Part shown: piece by piece, positions 54,827-64,000 of the stretch
Numbering within the stretch: the first letter of the stretch is position 1
How the letters are laid out: each line of letters begins with the position of its first letter
Origin: Undibacterium parvum
Lineage (GTDB): Bacteria; Pseudomonadota; Gammaproteobacteria; Burkholderiales; Burkholderiaceae_D
Length of the DNA stretch: 64,000 nt
Assembly: GCF_003955735.1 (NCBI RefSeq)
Contig: NZ_CP034464.1
Span: 4,846,325-4,910,324, forward strand
Reading direction: 5' to 3'
The notes under the pieces: generated by a model
The model's database searches: none
Seen by the model: only the letters and a program-made list of their open reading frames with translations
What the model was told of the DNA's origin: nothing
Program-made: the position numbers and the translations under genes

Positions 54827-55684
54827 ATGATGAAGATAAACCCTGTAAAACGCTCGCTCAACTACCTGCAGTCCTTGATCGCTGCCCTGCTGTTGTCCAC
54901 GCTGGCGCAACTGCCCAGCTACGCTAGCAGCGTAGTCAGCCCGCCTTGTGGCAACATTAAGCTGGCCTACTATGAGTTTGGCGCCCTGTTTTACCGCACT
55001 CCGGATGGCGCCTATGCTGGCATTGATAAAGATGTGGTTGATGAACTAGAACGGCGTAGCACTTGTCGCTTCAAAACCAGCATAGAATCGCGCGTCAGAA
55101 TCTGGTCGCAATTAAGCAATAACACGCTCGATATGTCGGTCTCTGGCATCGCTACGCCAGAACGTGAAAATTTCGCCCAATTTATTCCATATTTCACTAC
55201 GCGAAACTATGTCTTAATGCACAAAGACACGCCAGCGGCAGCGCAAAGCATGCAGGGCTTTTTAGCCAACCCCGCTTTACTGGTGGCGGTTGTTAAAAGT
55301 TTTAGGCACGGTCCAGTCTACGATGCATGGCTGGATAAACTAAGAGCGCAAAAACGCCTACACGAAGCGGCTGATTTTGCCACCGTGATGCATCTTTTAG
55401 CGATCAACAGGGTGCATGCCGTGTTGGCGCTCCCCACCAGCTTGCACCCCATGCTGCAACAAGCTCAACTAGTCGACAGCACTTTAATTTTAGACTGGTC
55501 GCCTTCTGACCATATTGTGCATAATTTGATACTCTCGAAAGCCAGGCTAAGCCAAACTCAATTTGAGATTCTCGAAAAAGCCATGCACTCTATGCGTGAG
55601 GACGGCAGTCTAGAGAAAATTTTTAGACGGCATCTTGGCGATAAGCTAGCCAAAGAAATCACCTACATCGATCGCAAGTCTTAA
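54827..55684 (+). CDS. Periplasmic solute-binding protein (family 3 type)
   Basis: This 285-aa protein has a signal peptide (SLIAALLLSTLAQLPSYAS) and an SBP_bac_3-like fold: IKLAYYEFGALFYRTPDG, then GIDKDVVDELERRS, then LDMSVSGIATPERENFAQFI. A pair of cysteines may form a disulfide. No ABC permease or ATPase gene is nearby, so it may be a solitary binding protein. ATG 54827 (or the next codon, also ATG) fits the signal peptide. Confidence 0.75.
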   Translation: MMKINPVKRSLNYLQSLIAALLLSTLAQLPSYASSVVSPPCGNIKLAYYEFGALFYRTPDGAYAGIDKDVVDELERRSTCRFKTSIESRVRIWSQLSNNTLDMSVSGIATPERENFAQFIPYFTTRNYVLMHKDTPAAAQSMQGFLANPALLVAVVKSFRHGPVYDAWLDKLRAQKRLHEAADFATVMHLLAINRVHAVLALPTSLHPMLQQAQLVDSTLILDWSPSDHIVHNLILSKARLSQTQFEILEKAMHSMREDGSLEKIFRRHLGDKLAKEITYIDRKS

Positions 55685-55710
55685 AAAATTTCACTATCAC
55701 AAAACATCCC

Positions 55711-55784
55711 CCGCCACCGCGCATATTCCATGCGGGCTGCAGGCCAGTATGCCTGAAGAAGCGCATGGGCTATGCGCGCTGGCA
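55711..55784. repeat. Palindromic repeat family 1, copy f
   Basis: Left arm CGCGCATATTCCATGCGGG, central CTGCAGGCCAGTATGCCTG, right arm GCGCATGGGCTATGCGCG, outer arms CCGCCA and TGGC. It lies between the solute-binding protein gene and the convergent SDR gene. Confidence 0.85.
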
Positions 55785-55891
55785 GAGGCACTTGTGAAAT
55801 TCGAAAAGCGCGCACAATTGTGAGCTTACACATTACAAAACGCCCCAAGCAGGGCTGGCGCAAGGCGCGAGCTTCCCGTATTTAAGTTCCT

Positions 55892-56875
55892 TTAATAAGC
55901 GGTCCAACCGCCATCGGTTGCAAATAAACCGCCGGTTAGATTAGACGCTTCATCCGATAAAAGGAAGCAGATCACCGACGCTTGTTCCCATACCGTGGCT
56001 TGGCGTTTTTTACTATCGGCATAGGCCAGCAAGCTCATGGTTTTGGTGCGTCCCATATTGACCGCATCCGGGTTTTTATTTTCTTTGCTGGCGGCCATCA
56101 CAAACTTGATCGCCATATCGGTCATCGCTGTTTCAGTTGCAGCCATATTCACGGAGTTAATTCGGATACCGTTGGGCGCGTAATCGATGGCACCATTGCG
56201 GGTTAAGCCGCTGCAAGCATGCTTACTGGCGACATAGGCGGCGTTTCCTGCCAGACCAGTCAAACCCGCAATTGAGCAGATATTCACAATAGCGCCACCC
56301 TTACCTTGTTTTAATATAGGCTGGAGTTCGGCACGCATAGATTTAAAAATCCCGGTGGCGTTAATGTCCATGAGTGTGTCAAAGTATTCGTCACCAGCAT
56401 CGGCGATGGCACTAGGCAGTAGCGCTTTTTGCTTTTGATAGTCAAAGACTGCATCGGGAGCCATAGCCGCCATGACGCCTGCCGCATTAAGCGCGCCATT
56501 TAAGCTACCATAGGTGCTCACTGCCAGTTCTACCGCTTTTTTCAGATCCTCGTTTTTGCGTACATCGCCCTGTACAAACTCAGCCTTGCCACCTTCTTTA
56601 CGGATCTGCGCTACCGTCTCTGCGCCTTCCTTGGCAAGCACGTCAAAAATGACGACATTGGCGCCTTCACGCGCCAAGCGTATCGCTGACGCGGCACCAA
56701 TACCACGCGCACCGCCCGTGATCAGATAGGTTCTCCCCTCGTGCCGTTTAGGGATGAAATAGCTAGGATCAATCGGCTTAATATCAACCTGTTTGTAGTT
56801 CTGCGCCGAAACCGGAGCAGTCCCAAAAGCGGTAGAAAGCAAGAAAAGAGCCAGTGTTTTTTTAAATATAGACAT
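55892..56875 (-). CDS. Short-chain dehydrogenase/reductase with a signal peptide
   Basis: This is a 327-aa SDR oxidoreductase. The cofactor motif TGGARGIG (53-60), NAAG (130-133) and the catalytic Ser201/Tyr214/Lys218 are all present. Unusually a Sec-type signal (KKTLALFLLSTAFGTAPVSA) precedes the SDR domain, so it may be exported although NAD(P) is not normally found in the periplasm. ATG 56875 has AAGGA upstream. It starts 23 bp after the outer-membrane protein gene and is in the same operon. The substrate is unknown. Confidence 0.82.
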   Translation of the reverse strand: MSIFKKTLALFLLSTAFGTAPVSAQNYKQVDIKPIDPSYFIPKRHEGRTYLITGGARGIGAASAIRLAREGANVVIFDVLAKEGAETVAQIRKEGGKAEFVQGDVRKNEDLKKAVELAVSTYGSLNGALNAAGVMAAMAPDAVFDYQKQKALLPSAIADAGDEYFDTLMDINATGIFKSMRAELQPILKQGKGGAIVNICSIAGLTGLAGNAAYVASKHACSGLTRNGAIDYAPNGIRINSVNMAATETAMTDMAIKFVMAASKENKNPDAVNMGRTKTMSLLAYADSKKRQATVWEQASVICFLLSDEASNLTGGLFATDGGWTAY

Positions 56876-56898
56876 GGTGTAATCCTTATGGTGAAACA

Positions 56899-58689
56899 TC
56901 AGAAACGAGCGATCATCAGGGCGCTGGCGCTAAACCAGTTCTTAAAATCATAGTTCAGGCTCTGGCGTATGGCTAAGCCAGGTTGGGTGTAGGCAGTAGA
57001 AAAAACAAAAATTAAATTCGGACTTGCCACATACCGTGCGGTGAGGTTGATCTCTTTACCGAGGTCTTTGTCGGTATACGTTGATAAGGCTTGCGCGCCA
57101 CCCAGATTATTCAAGGTATCGGCTTTAAAAATCCAAAACTGCGGTGTCAATTCCCAGCGTGGCGAGGCTTGCAGGCGCGCCATAAAGCGATGCGCGATCA
57201 CATTGGACGTTTGCACGACTTTATATTGATTCAATCCTTGCACCCACTCATCGCCACCGCCACCGGCAAACAGTGGATCCCAACGTTCGAACGTGGAAGT
57301 CTTTGGATTGTCGCCACTAAAATAAGAATAGCGATAACTGAGTGTAGGTCGCCACGTCGCATCATGAAATTGGTAGCCAGCCTCGACATACCCAGCACGC
57401 GCATCCATATCAAAGTCACGATGGGTCTGGCGGGCTAACTCCGCCCGCGCATACGGACCAGAACCACTGAGCGGCGCATCTAATGAGAGTCGAATATCTG
57501 CCACCCGCAAACCAGCGCGTGAATACACTGCACTATTGGTGTAGTACGCCGCATTTGATGATGGAATCTCTAGCAGCATGGCACCTAGCCTTAGCTGTGG
57601 CAATAAACGTCCTTCGTAATTAATGCCGTTGATGATGGTTTTAGTGTCTAGCTCTTCTAACTCATCTGGGTTGAGACGAAACAGTTCTAGCTTATGCGCG
57701 TCATAAATGAATTGCGCATGTATGAGCTGCTCTGCTGCATTGCGCGGGTTCGATTGCAAGGCCGCACGCGCGCCCCCATTGGCTGAGGATAGGCGAAGTA
57801 TCATGCCATTATCGACTTGAAATGATTTACGTCCATACAGCAAACTCATCTGGCGTATGCCGCCTTGCTGCGTCGTATTGGTACCGATCAAACCGACATA
57901 AGCGTCTTCGACATGTCCATGGGTGCGGCTGACATCAGTAAACAATTCCGGTCCCCAGGAACCTGAAGCTATATAGCTGCCAGCGCCAAAAACAGAGACG
58001 TGCTCAGTGATGGCACTCAAGCCATACAAACCGGCTTCTACACTACTTTCCAGCCAGGTATCGGTGCCTTGCTTGCCAGATGGCGACAAGGCGAGTGGAT
58101 TACCCGACGTGAGTACCTCAGGCCGACCAAAAAAGGCATTCGTATTTGAGAACAGCATAGACTTGTTCTCAAGCTTGGCGCGCAAGACCGTCTTATCATC
58201 GGCATATAGAACCGGGAAATCTTTCCAAGTACGATCGGCTAACCAGCCTATGCCCTGCTCGCCCAGCGGCTTGGCCAAATCGCTCAGGGTAACTTTGACG
58301 ATAATCTCAACATCGCCGTTAGCACTAGTCTGCGTTTGATACTCAGCATTGCCAACAAACTTTAAACGTTTGACTTTATTGAGCATCAACTGGCTACGCA
58401 TGGTATCAAAATAGCTGCCCGGGTAGATAGCAAAAGCCTGCAGGGTCGCATCCCGATAAGTCGGATTTTCTATCGCAGCATTATCAAAAACAACCCTTAC
58501 CGCCTCCACCCGCCTCCCCGAATAATCGCCGTCCGAATTGGCAATACTGGGCGCAGTGAGCAACATCAGCAGAACACCAAGGCAAATGGCAGTTAAACTT
58601 TGCGCCAGCGGCGAGCCCATTTTAAGGGCCTGAATGCGCGCTAACAAAGGGCGCAAACGAGTCGTAGTTTGTGTCAGCATCAGTGCCAT
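56899..58689 (-). CDS. Outer-membrane protein: POTRA-like domain plus alginate-export-like barrel
   Basis: This 596-aa protein has a signal region with a hydrophobic core (AICLGVLLMLLTAPSIA). A domain of about 90 residues follows (VEAVRVVFDNAAI ... GDVEIIVKVTLSD), whose alternating strands and helices and closing strand look like a POTRA domain. The rest is a long beta-barrel with many alternating strands, ending in ALMIARF. Parts such as LSYRYSYFSGDNP and RWDPLFAGGGGDEW resemble the alginate-export barrel family. ATG 58689 has AAGGAAACA upstream. The gene heads an operon with the exported SDR. Confidence 0.7.
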   Translation of the reverse strand: MALMLTQTTTRLRPLLARIQALKMGSPLAQSLTAICLGVLLMLLTAPSIANSDGDYSGRRVEAVRVVFDNAAIENPTYRDATLQAFAIYPGSYFDTMRSQLMLNKVKRLKFVGNAEYQTQTSANGDVEIIVKVTLSDLAKPLGEQGIGWLADRTWKDFPVLYADDKTVLRAKLENKSMLFSNTNAFFGRPEVLTSGNPLALSPSGKQGTDTWLESSVEAGLYGLSAITEHVSVFGAGSYIASGSWGPELFTDVSRTHGHVEDAYVGLIGTNTTQQGGIRQMSLLYGRKSFQVDNGMILRLSSANGGARAALQSNPRNAAEQLIHAQFIYDAHKLELFRLNPDELEELDTKTIINGINYEGRLLPQLRLGAMLLEIPSSNAAYYTNSAVYSRAGLRVADIRLSLDAPLSGSGPYARAELARQTHRDFDMDARAGYVEAGYQFHDATWRPTLSYRYSYFSGDNPKTSTFERWDPLFAGGGGDEWVQGLNQYKVVQTSNVIAHRFMARLQASPRWELTPQFWIFKADTLNNLGGAQALSTYTDKDLGKEINLTARYVASPNLIFVFSTAYTQPGLAIRQSLNYDFKNWFSASALMIARF

Positions 58690-58931
58690 TACTGTTTCCT
58701 TGGTGCGTGAGTCAAACTGCGCAATCACGATCACAAAAACAAGCGCAGCCAGCTAGTAATTATACCCAAAAAACTCATTTTTATTACATAAAACACACTT
58801 ACTTGCAATTTTTAACAAGATTTCCAAGCTGCCGATAAAAGCGGTGCGTCTTCAAAAAATAACAGGCCAGCGAGATTGCCCAGCAAAACCAGGACGCGCA
58901 GCACAATGCATAAAATTCGCGCAAGCACCTA

Positions 58932-59004
58932 GCCGCAGGCGCATAGCCGATGCGCCTTGCAGGCCGACATGCCTGGAGAAGCGCATGGAATATGCGCGTT
59001 GGGC
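58932..59004. repeat. Palindromic repeat family 1, copy g
   Basis: Left arm GGCGCATAGCCGATGCGCC, central TTGCAGGCCGACATGCCTGG, right arm GCGCATGGAATATGCGCG. It lies 18 bp from the 3' end of the broken metE gene, in the 58690-59021 gap. Confidence 0.8.
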
Positions 59005-59021
59005 CACCCTGCTTTTAAAAA

Positions 59022-61336
59022 CTAACAGCAATCGGCATGCTCGGCCTCCTCGCTGATGCTAGCACTGGCGCGCAATAACTTAGCCGCTTGCACCATGTGT
59101 TCTAAGGCGGCGATGGTTTCTGGCCAGGCGCGGGTTTTTAAGCCGCAATCGGGATTCACCCATAGCCTTGCGTCGGGGATCACGCTTCTGGCTTTTTGCA
59201 AAAGATTTTGCATTTCGCTCACCCGTGGCACCCTTGGCGAGTGAATGTCGTAGACGCCGGGGCCGATGTCGTTGGGGTAGGCAAAATCGCCAAAGCCGGC
59301 GAGTAATTCCATGTCCGAGCGTGAGGTTTCTATGGTGATGACGTCGGCATCCATGGCGGCAATCCAGGGCAGGATGTCGTTAAACTCTGAATAGCACATG
59401 TGTGTATGGATTTGGGTCTCATCGCTAACACCGGCCGAACTGAGTTTAAAGGCCCGCACCGCCCAATCGAGATAGGCGGCCCAGTCTTTGCGCTTCAAGG
59501 GCAGACCTTCGCGGAAAGCCGGTTCATCTATCTGTATCATACCTATCCCGGCGCGCTCCAGATCTTGCACTTCGTCGCGCAAGGCCAGCGCGATTTGCAA
59601 AGCGGTAGTCTGGCGCGGCTGATCGTCGCGCACAAACGACCATTGCAACATCGTGACCGGGCCGGTCAGCATGCCCTTCATGGGTTTATCGCTCAGGCTT
59701 TGCGCATACTCGCTCCATGCCACCGTCATCGCTTCGGGTCGATACACATCGCCATAGATGAAAGGCGGCTTGACGCAGCGCGAACCATAACTCTGGACCC
59801 AGCCATTCAGGCTAAAGCCATAACCCCATAATTGTTCGCCAAAATATTCGACCATGTCGTTACGCTCAGGCTCACCATGCACCAAAACATCGATACCGAT
59901 TTTTTCTTGCGCTTCAACCACCAGACGGATCTCGGCGCGCATCGCTTCCAGATACTCGATATGCTTGATTGCGCCGCGTTTATAGGCTGCGCGGGTTTGT
60001 CGTATCAAGGCGGTTTGTGGGAAGGAGCCTATGCTGGTCGTAGGAAACAGCGGCAAGGCAAAACGCTGCTGCTGGGCCGCGATGCGCTGGCTAAATGGAT
60101 GCTGCCTTTGGGCGTCGCTACTCCTCACTTCCGCCAGCCGTTTTGCACGACGGGTTATGAATCCGCGCCGAACTGGCACGACTGGCGATTGCGGTTTGCG
60201 CCGCGATAAATTGTGGCAAAACCGCTTCGGCATTGCCATGTAATGCTAGTTTCAAGGCCACTACTTCGTCCAGCTTTTGTGTGGCAAACGCCAGCCAACT
60301 GAGGGTCTCGGGTGCCAGACTGGTCTCGGCGGCCAGATCGACCGGCACATGCAGCAGCGAGCAGCTAGAACTTATCCATAATTGATCGCCAAGTTGCTGC
60401 TGCAGCGGCTGCAATTGCTTCAGCAAGCTAGACAAATCGGCACGCCAGATGTTGCGACCATCGATCACACCAGCTGACAAGACCCGACCCTGCGGCCAGT
60501 TTCCAGGAAAGCAGCGAGCTGTTGCGGCGCTCTGACCAGATCGAGATGCACGCCGTCTAGCGGCAGACTATGGATCAGACTAGCGTGCTCGTCCACCGCT
60601 TCAAAATAAGTGCTCAGCAAAAGTTTGGGGCTTGCTGCGCCAGTGCTGTGTAGCTGGGTAAAAACGCATTAAGCCATTGCTGATCCAGATCCAGGGCCAG
60701 AATCGGCTCATCAATCTGCAGCCATTCGACTCCGGCTTGCTGCAAGCGACTCAGCACTTTTTGGTAGGCTGGTATCAGCTTGTGCAGTAGTTCCAGACTA
60801 TGCCCCAAGCCGCCCTTGGTCTTACCCAGATACAGCAAACTCAGTGGCCCCAGCAAAGTCACTTTGGGCGTATGCGCCAAAGCCTGTGCCTCTGCCAGCT
60901 CTTCAAACAGCCAATCGACGCCGCCGTCAAAACGGCTGTCGGCAGTCCATTCTGGTACCAATAATGGTAATTGGTGTCGAACCATTTGGTCATCTCCATG
61001 GCGTGATGCTGAGGATTGCCACGCGCGGCGACAAAGTAATCGGCCAAAGACAGCTGCTCAGTCTCAAAACCGAAACGCGTGGGCAAGGCGCCGAGCAAGG
61101 CCAGCGTGTTTAAGACTTGATCGTACCAGGCAAAGTCGCCGACACAGACCAGGTCTAGGCCAGCTGCTTGCTGCAAGGCCCAATGCCGCTGGCGCAGCGC
61201 GCTGCCGGTATCGCGCAGGCTGGCCTCGGTAATCGCGCCGGCTCCAGTAAGCTTCTTGCGCAAACTTTAATTCGCGGTGTGCGCCTATGCGCGGAAAACC
61301 TAAAACATGGGCACGGCTCGGTGTAGGGTGGGTCAT
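59022..61336 (-). pseudogene. metE: metE, cobalamin-independent methionine synthase, broken by about five frameshifts
   Basis: The segment spans the full length of MetE (~770 codons) but the frame changes near 61240 (extra base), 60960 (missing base), 60627, 60485 and 60145. Joined, the pieces give the N-terminal [30 protein letters not shown]-like middle, [22 protein letters not shown] and a complete catalytic C-terminal domain with HTHMCYSEF and [11 protein letters not shown]. The residues binding zinc and homocysteine are intact. As read it cannot make a full enzyme. Several shifts are in homopolymers, so sequencing error is a real alternative to decay. Confidence 0.85.
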
Positions 61337-61417
61337 TTTTTTGCTCCTATCATTTTTCGTATTCCATCATGATAGAAAATGCATTATGATTCAAACGACA
61401 TATTTTAAGAATTAACT

Positions 61418-61430
61418 TGAATTTCATTCA
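61418..61430. promoter_or_regulatory. MetR box between metE and metR
   Basis: TGAATTTCATTCA matches the MetR consensus TGAA-N5-TTCA exactly. It lies in the 106-bp divergent promoter region of metE and metR, where MetR is known to act with homocysteine in enterobacteria. Confidence 0.75.
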
Positions 61431-61442
61431 TACAAAAACCTT

Positions 61443-62364
61443 ATGCATTCCATCCTCGAACTACGCCATCTAAAAACCCTGCACGCCCTGCGCGAGGCCG
61501 GCAACCTCTTGCGCGCGGCGGTCTTGCTCAATCTCACGCAATCGGCCTTATCGCATCAGATCAAGCTACTCGAAGAACATCATGGCGTCGCGCTGTTGAG
61601 CGCAAGACTACGCCTATCCGTTTTAGCGCCGCCGGCGAGCGACTCTTGCATTAGCCGATAGCGTGTTGCCGCTGGTGGCCAATACCGAGCGCGATCTGGC
61701 GCGAATGGCGCAAGGCGTGGCCGGACAATTGCGCATCGCGGTGGAGTGCCATACCTGTTTCGATTGGCTGATGCCAGCCATGGATGTGTTCCGCCAACGC
61801 TGGCCCGAGGTCGAGTTGGATATCGTCTCCGGCTTTCAGGCCGATCCGGTGGGTCTCTTGTATGAGCACAAGGCCGATATTGCCATCGTCTCGGAGATGG
61901 ATGAGACTGAGGCAGTCCGCTACCATCCACTGTTTCGCTTTGAGATCGTGGCACTATTGGCCAAAGACCATGCGCTGGCGCAGCAGGACTATCTGAACGC
62001 CGAGGATTTCGCCAGCGATACCCTGATTGCCTATCCGGTGCCAGACGAGATGTTAGACGTAGTGCGGCAAGTACTGAAACCGGCCGGTATCACACCAGCG
62101 GCACGCCGCAGCACAGAATTAACGGTGGCGATGTTGCAACTAGTGGCCAGCAAACGCGGCATCGCCACGCTGCCGTTGTGGGCCGCGCAAAATTATCTGA
62201 ATCGTGATTATGTCTTGGCCAAGCGCATTACTAAGGCGGGCTTGACCGGCCGACTGTATGCGGCCTGTCTGCCAGAACTGGCGGACAAGGCCTATTTGAA
62301 TGATTTTGTAACGACTATCCGCGAGAGTAGTTATCTCAATTTGCAGAGTATAGAGCTGCTGTAA
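61443..62364 (+). pseudogene. metR: metR, LysR-type activator, two frameshifts
   Basis: The N-terminal piece MHSILELRHLKTLHALREAG and the effector domain (from about 61660, LPLVANTERDLARMAQGVAG) are both typical MetR. Between them the frame changes twice: near 61600, where RKTTPIRFSAAGERLL is in another frame, and near 61655. With both corrected the protein is continuous, about 306 aa. It is divergent from metE, the standard arrangement. Confidence 0.82.
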
Positions 62365-62374
62365 ATTCAGGTAG

Positions 62375-62868
62375 TTAAGCCAAGGCGGTTTTGGTCACTA
62401 AAACGCCATCGAGATCGGCATAAAGCCAGTCACCCGGATGGATGCTGATACCGGCAATCGTAATCTTTACGTCGCGCTCGCCGCCGCCTTTTTTGACGCT
62501 GCGTACCGGCATAGAGCCCAGCGCACGCACCCGATCTGAGATTGATTAATTTCATCGACATCGCGGATGCAGCCGTGCACCACGATCCCAGCCCAGCCAT
62601 TTTTTTCGGCCAGCACCGCTAAATTACCGCCGACCAGGGCGCAGCGCAAACTGCCACCGCCATCGATCACCAAAACTTGGCCTAAGCCAGGCATTTCCAG
62701 CGTACTGCGCACCATGCCGTTATCCTCGAACAATTTGAGGGTGACCGCAGGGCCGGCAAATTTTTGTTTGGCACCGAAGCGCAAGAAAATTGGCGGCAGC
62801 GCAGCCAAACTGCCGGCCACTAATTGATCTTCATGGGCGTCGCACAAGTCGCAGGTAGAGAAAGTCAT
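62375..62868 (-). pseudogene. rraA: RraA family protein, one frameshift
   Basis: RraA-type proteins inhibit RNase E or act as HMG aldolases; most of this family are called RraA. The first part (from ATG 62868: [14 protein letters not shown], then [32 protein letters not shown]) is normal. A single-base loss near 62540 shifts the frame; the proper continuation [20 protein letters not shown] and HPGDWLYADLDGVLV lies in the next frame. With one base restored it would be 164 aa. Confidence 0.82.
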
Positions 62869-62894
62869 GGCAGCTCCTAAAAAAAACAATAAGT

Positions 62895-62998
62895 ATAGGA
62901 CTTACGCAAAATTGACCCAGCTAGGCGTGCCGCCGAAGACAGTACTTCAGTACGGCAAGGCGGATACAACGACGCTGGGGCGGTTTTGCGTATGTCCT
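62895..62998. mobile_element. MITE-like element, copy 2
   Basis: TAGGACTTACGCAAAAT at the left; GGTTTTGCGTATGTCCTA at the right. It shares CCCAGC, GTGCCGCC, GAAGACAG and ACGACGCTGG with the copy at 54501 in the same order. It lies about 27 bases before the rraA start on the minus strand. Confidence 0.75.
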
Positions 62999-63002
62999 AA
63001 TG

Positions 63003-63084
63003 TATATACTCCCCTAAAAAATTTTAAAATATACCTAATCGCGCATATATCCATTGGGCGATTAAAAAAATACTAGGGTAGTAT
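63003..63084. repeat. Palindromic repeat family 2, copy e (degenerate)
   Basis: TATACTCCCCT at the left and AGGGTAGTAT at the right, with the core TAATCGCGCATATATCCATTGGGCGATTA. The core matches the reverse complement of copy b. It directly follows the MITE-like element. Confidence 0.6.
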
Positions 63085-63165
63085 CTAAGTCTACAGTAAG
63101 AAGCTCAGGCCAGCCACAGCGACGCTAGTGGCTGGCATCTAGTCTAAATCAACACTAAGCCAAAC

Positions 63166-64000
63166 CTAGACCAACGCTAGGCCGCGCTCACCAAGTTGCG
63201 CGCGCGCGGTGGCGCTGCCGACGTTTACCGCAGTCATTATCGCCAACACCTGAAACACACCGACGCAGACAAATACCCAGGACGGATGATGCGCATCCAT
63301 TACCGCACCAAACAGTAGCGGCGCACAAGCCAGACCACTATCGAGGCCCGAGTACACCACGCCATACACGCGCCCGGTGGCATTGCTAGGGGCTGCTGCA
63401 CGTATCATCAAATCCCGTGATGGTCCGGCGATCCCTGAGCAAAAACCGATCACCACCATCAAGACCAGCGCCAGCCAAGCACTGCCCCAACCCGACGCCA
63501 ACAGCAAAGCCATACAGCCGGCGAAAGTAAAAGCGTAAGCAATAATTTTATCGTGATGCGTGGTTTTTGCCGCTAAAAACCCACCCAGCAACATACCCGC
63601 AGCCGAAGCCAGCATATAGCCGGTGTAGGCGCTGGTGGCCCAGGCCAGTGACATGCCGTACAGATCACGCAAGCTGGCCGCCGAAAAACTCTGGATGCCG
63701 CCCAAGGCCATCGCGGTCATAAAAAAGAAGGCAAAGCACATCCAGACTGCCGGTAAGCGTAGAAAAATCCAGGCTGCCTTCACTACTTTTTTGTGTCACG
63801 GCTGATGTCGCCGCTGATGTGGCCGCTACTGTCGGCGCTCCGGTATCTAGGGCGGCGCGATACACAACAATAAGACCAACACCGCAATTGGCAAGCAAGC
63901 TGCTGCCAACAGCGCAGTACGCCAGTCGTAGATGCCGGCCAGGCTGACCAAAAATACCGGTGCCGCCGCCCCCCCAGATTGCCGCTAATGCCATGGATAG
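63166..64000 (-). pseudogene. MFS transporter, C-terminal part, frameshifted and cut by the window end
   Basis: The distal part (63166-63783) encodes about six membrane segments of a major facilitator (SFSAASLRDLYGMSLAWATS, YMLASAAGMLLGGFLAAKT, VVIGFCSGIAGPSRDLMIRA). Upstream the frame changes at about 63790-63860 and again near 63965, in a run of seven G residues; the proper reading of the middle is VFLVSLAGIYDWRTALLAAA. The start lies right of the window. The substrate is unknown. Confidence 0.75.

Overview
The window looks like a chromosomal segment of a betaproteobacterium in Burkholderiales, most likely Oxalobacteraceae and perhaps Undibacterium-like. This rests on the gene block ribF-ileS-lspA-coaBC-dut, the lolCD and recJ neighbourhood, the style of the proteins and the moderate GC. 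The assignment is inference from gene content; no database was searched. I saw no tRNA, rRNA, CRISPR array, prophage or complete insertion sequence.

Left part (1-14 kb): the tail of an EAL-domain protein, rsmE, a YidB-like gene and a DUF885 metallopeptidase-like gene. A small low-GC accessory island follows (about 3.94-5.58 kb), where two unknown genes on the minus strand are each followed by a copy of the same ~110-130 bp repeat; one encodes a HEPN-motif, zinc-knuckle protein. Next come an N-methylase-like methyltransferase, a MITE-like palindrome, a LysR regulator divergent from an SbtA-type bicarbonate transporter with a UPF0114 gene, a ribosome hibernation factor-like protein, a TerB-like protein, a DUF2062 protein, an NhaR-like regulator and a GNAT acetyltransferase.

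Middle (14.6-47.8 kb): the housekeeping block ribF, ileS, lspA, coaBC, dut, with orn opposite, then a Ste24-like peptidase, a pterin dehydratase and rsgA in an overlapping operon. After these lie a LysR regulator, an orphan PAS histidine kinase, a peptidase E-like gene, secreted proteins of unknown function, a possible structured RNA upstream of a lipoprotein gene, lolD/lolC, an RpfE-like gene with recJ, an M13 peptidase, a lipoprotein, an L-lactate permease, a lipoprotein-type beta-carbonic anhydrase, a second Ste24-like peptidase and ompW.

Right part (48-64 kb): a second orphan histidine kinase, then leuA behind a ~600 bp leader that holds two tandem leucine-rich short ORFs. I read these as leader peptides for leucine-responsive control, and they are the most interesting signal here. 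Further on are a TcyP-like cystine symporter, a periplasmic solute-binding protein, and an operon of a POTRA-like plus beta-barrel outer-membrane protein with an SDR that carries a signal peptide. In the last 5 kb metE, metR, rraA and an MFS gene all carry frameshifts, whereas almost everything before them is intact. This is either a decaying methionine locus or a local drop in sequence quality.

The intergenic spaces are seeded with palindromic repeats: seven copies of one ~75-80 bp family, five copies of a second ~65-85 bp family with a related core, two copies of a ~105 bp MITE-like element, and a single ~175 bp MITE-like palindrome.
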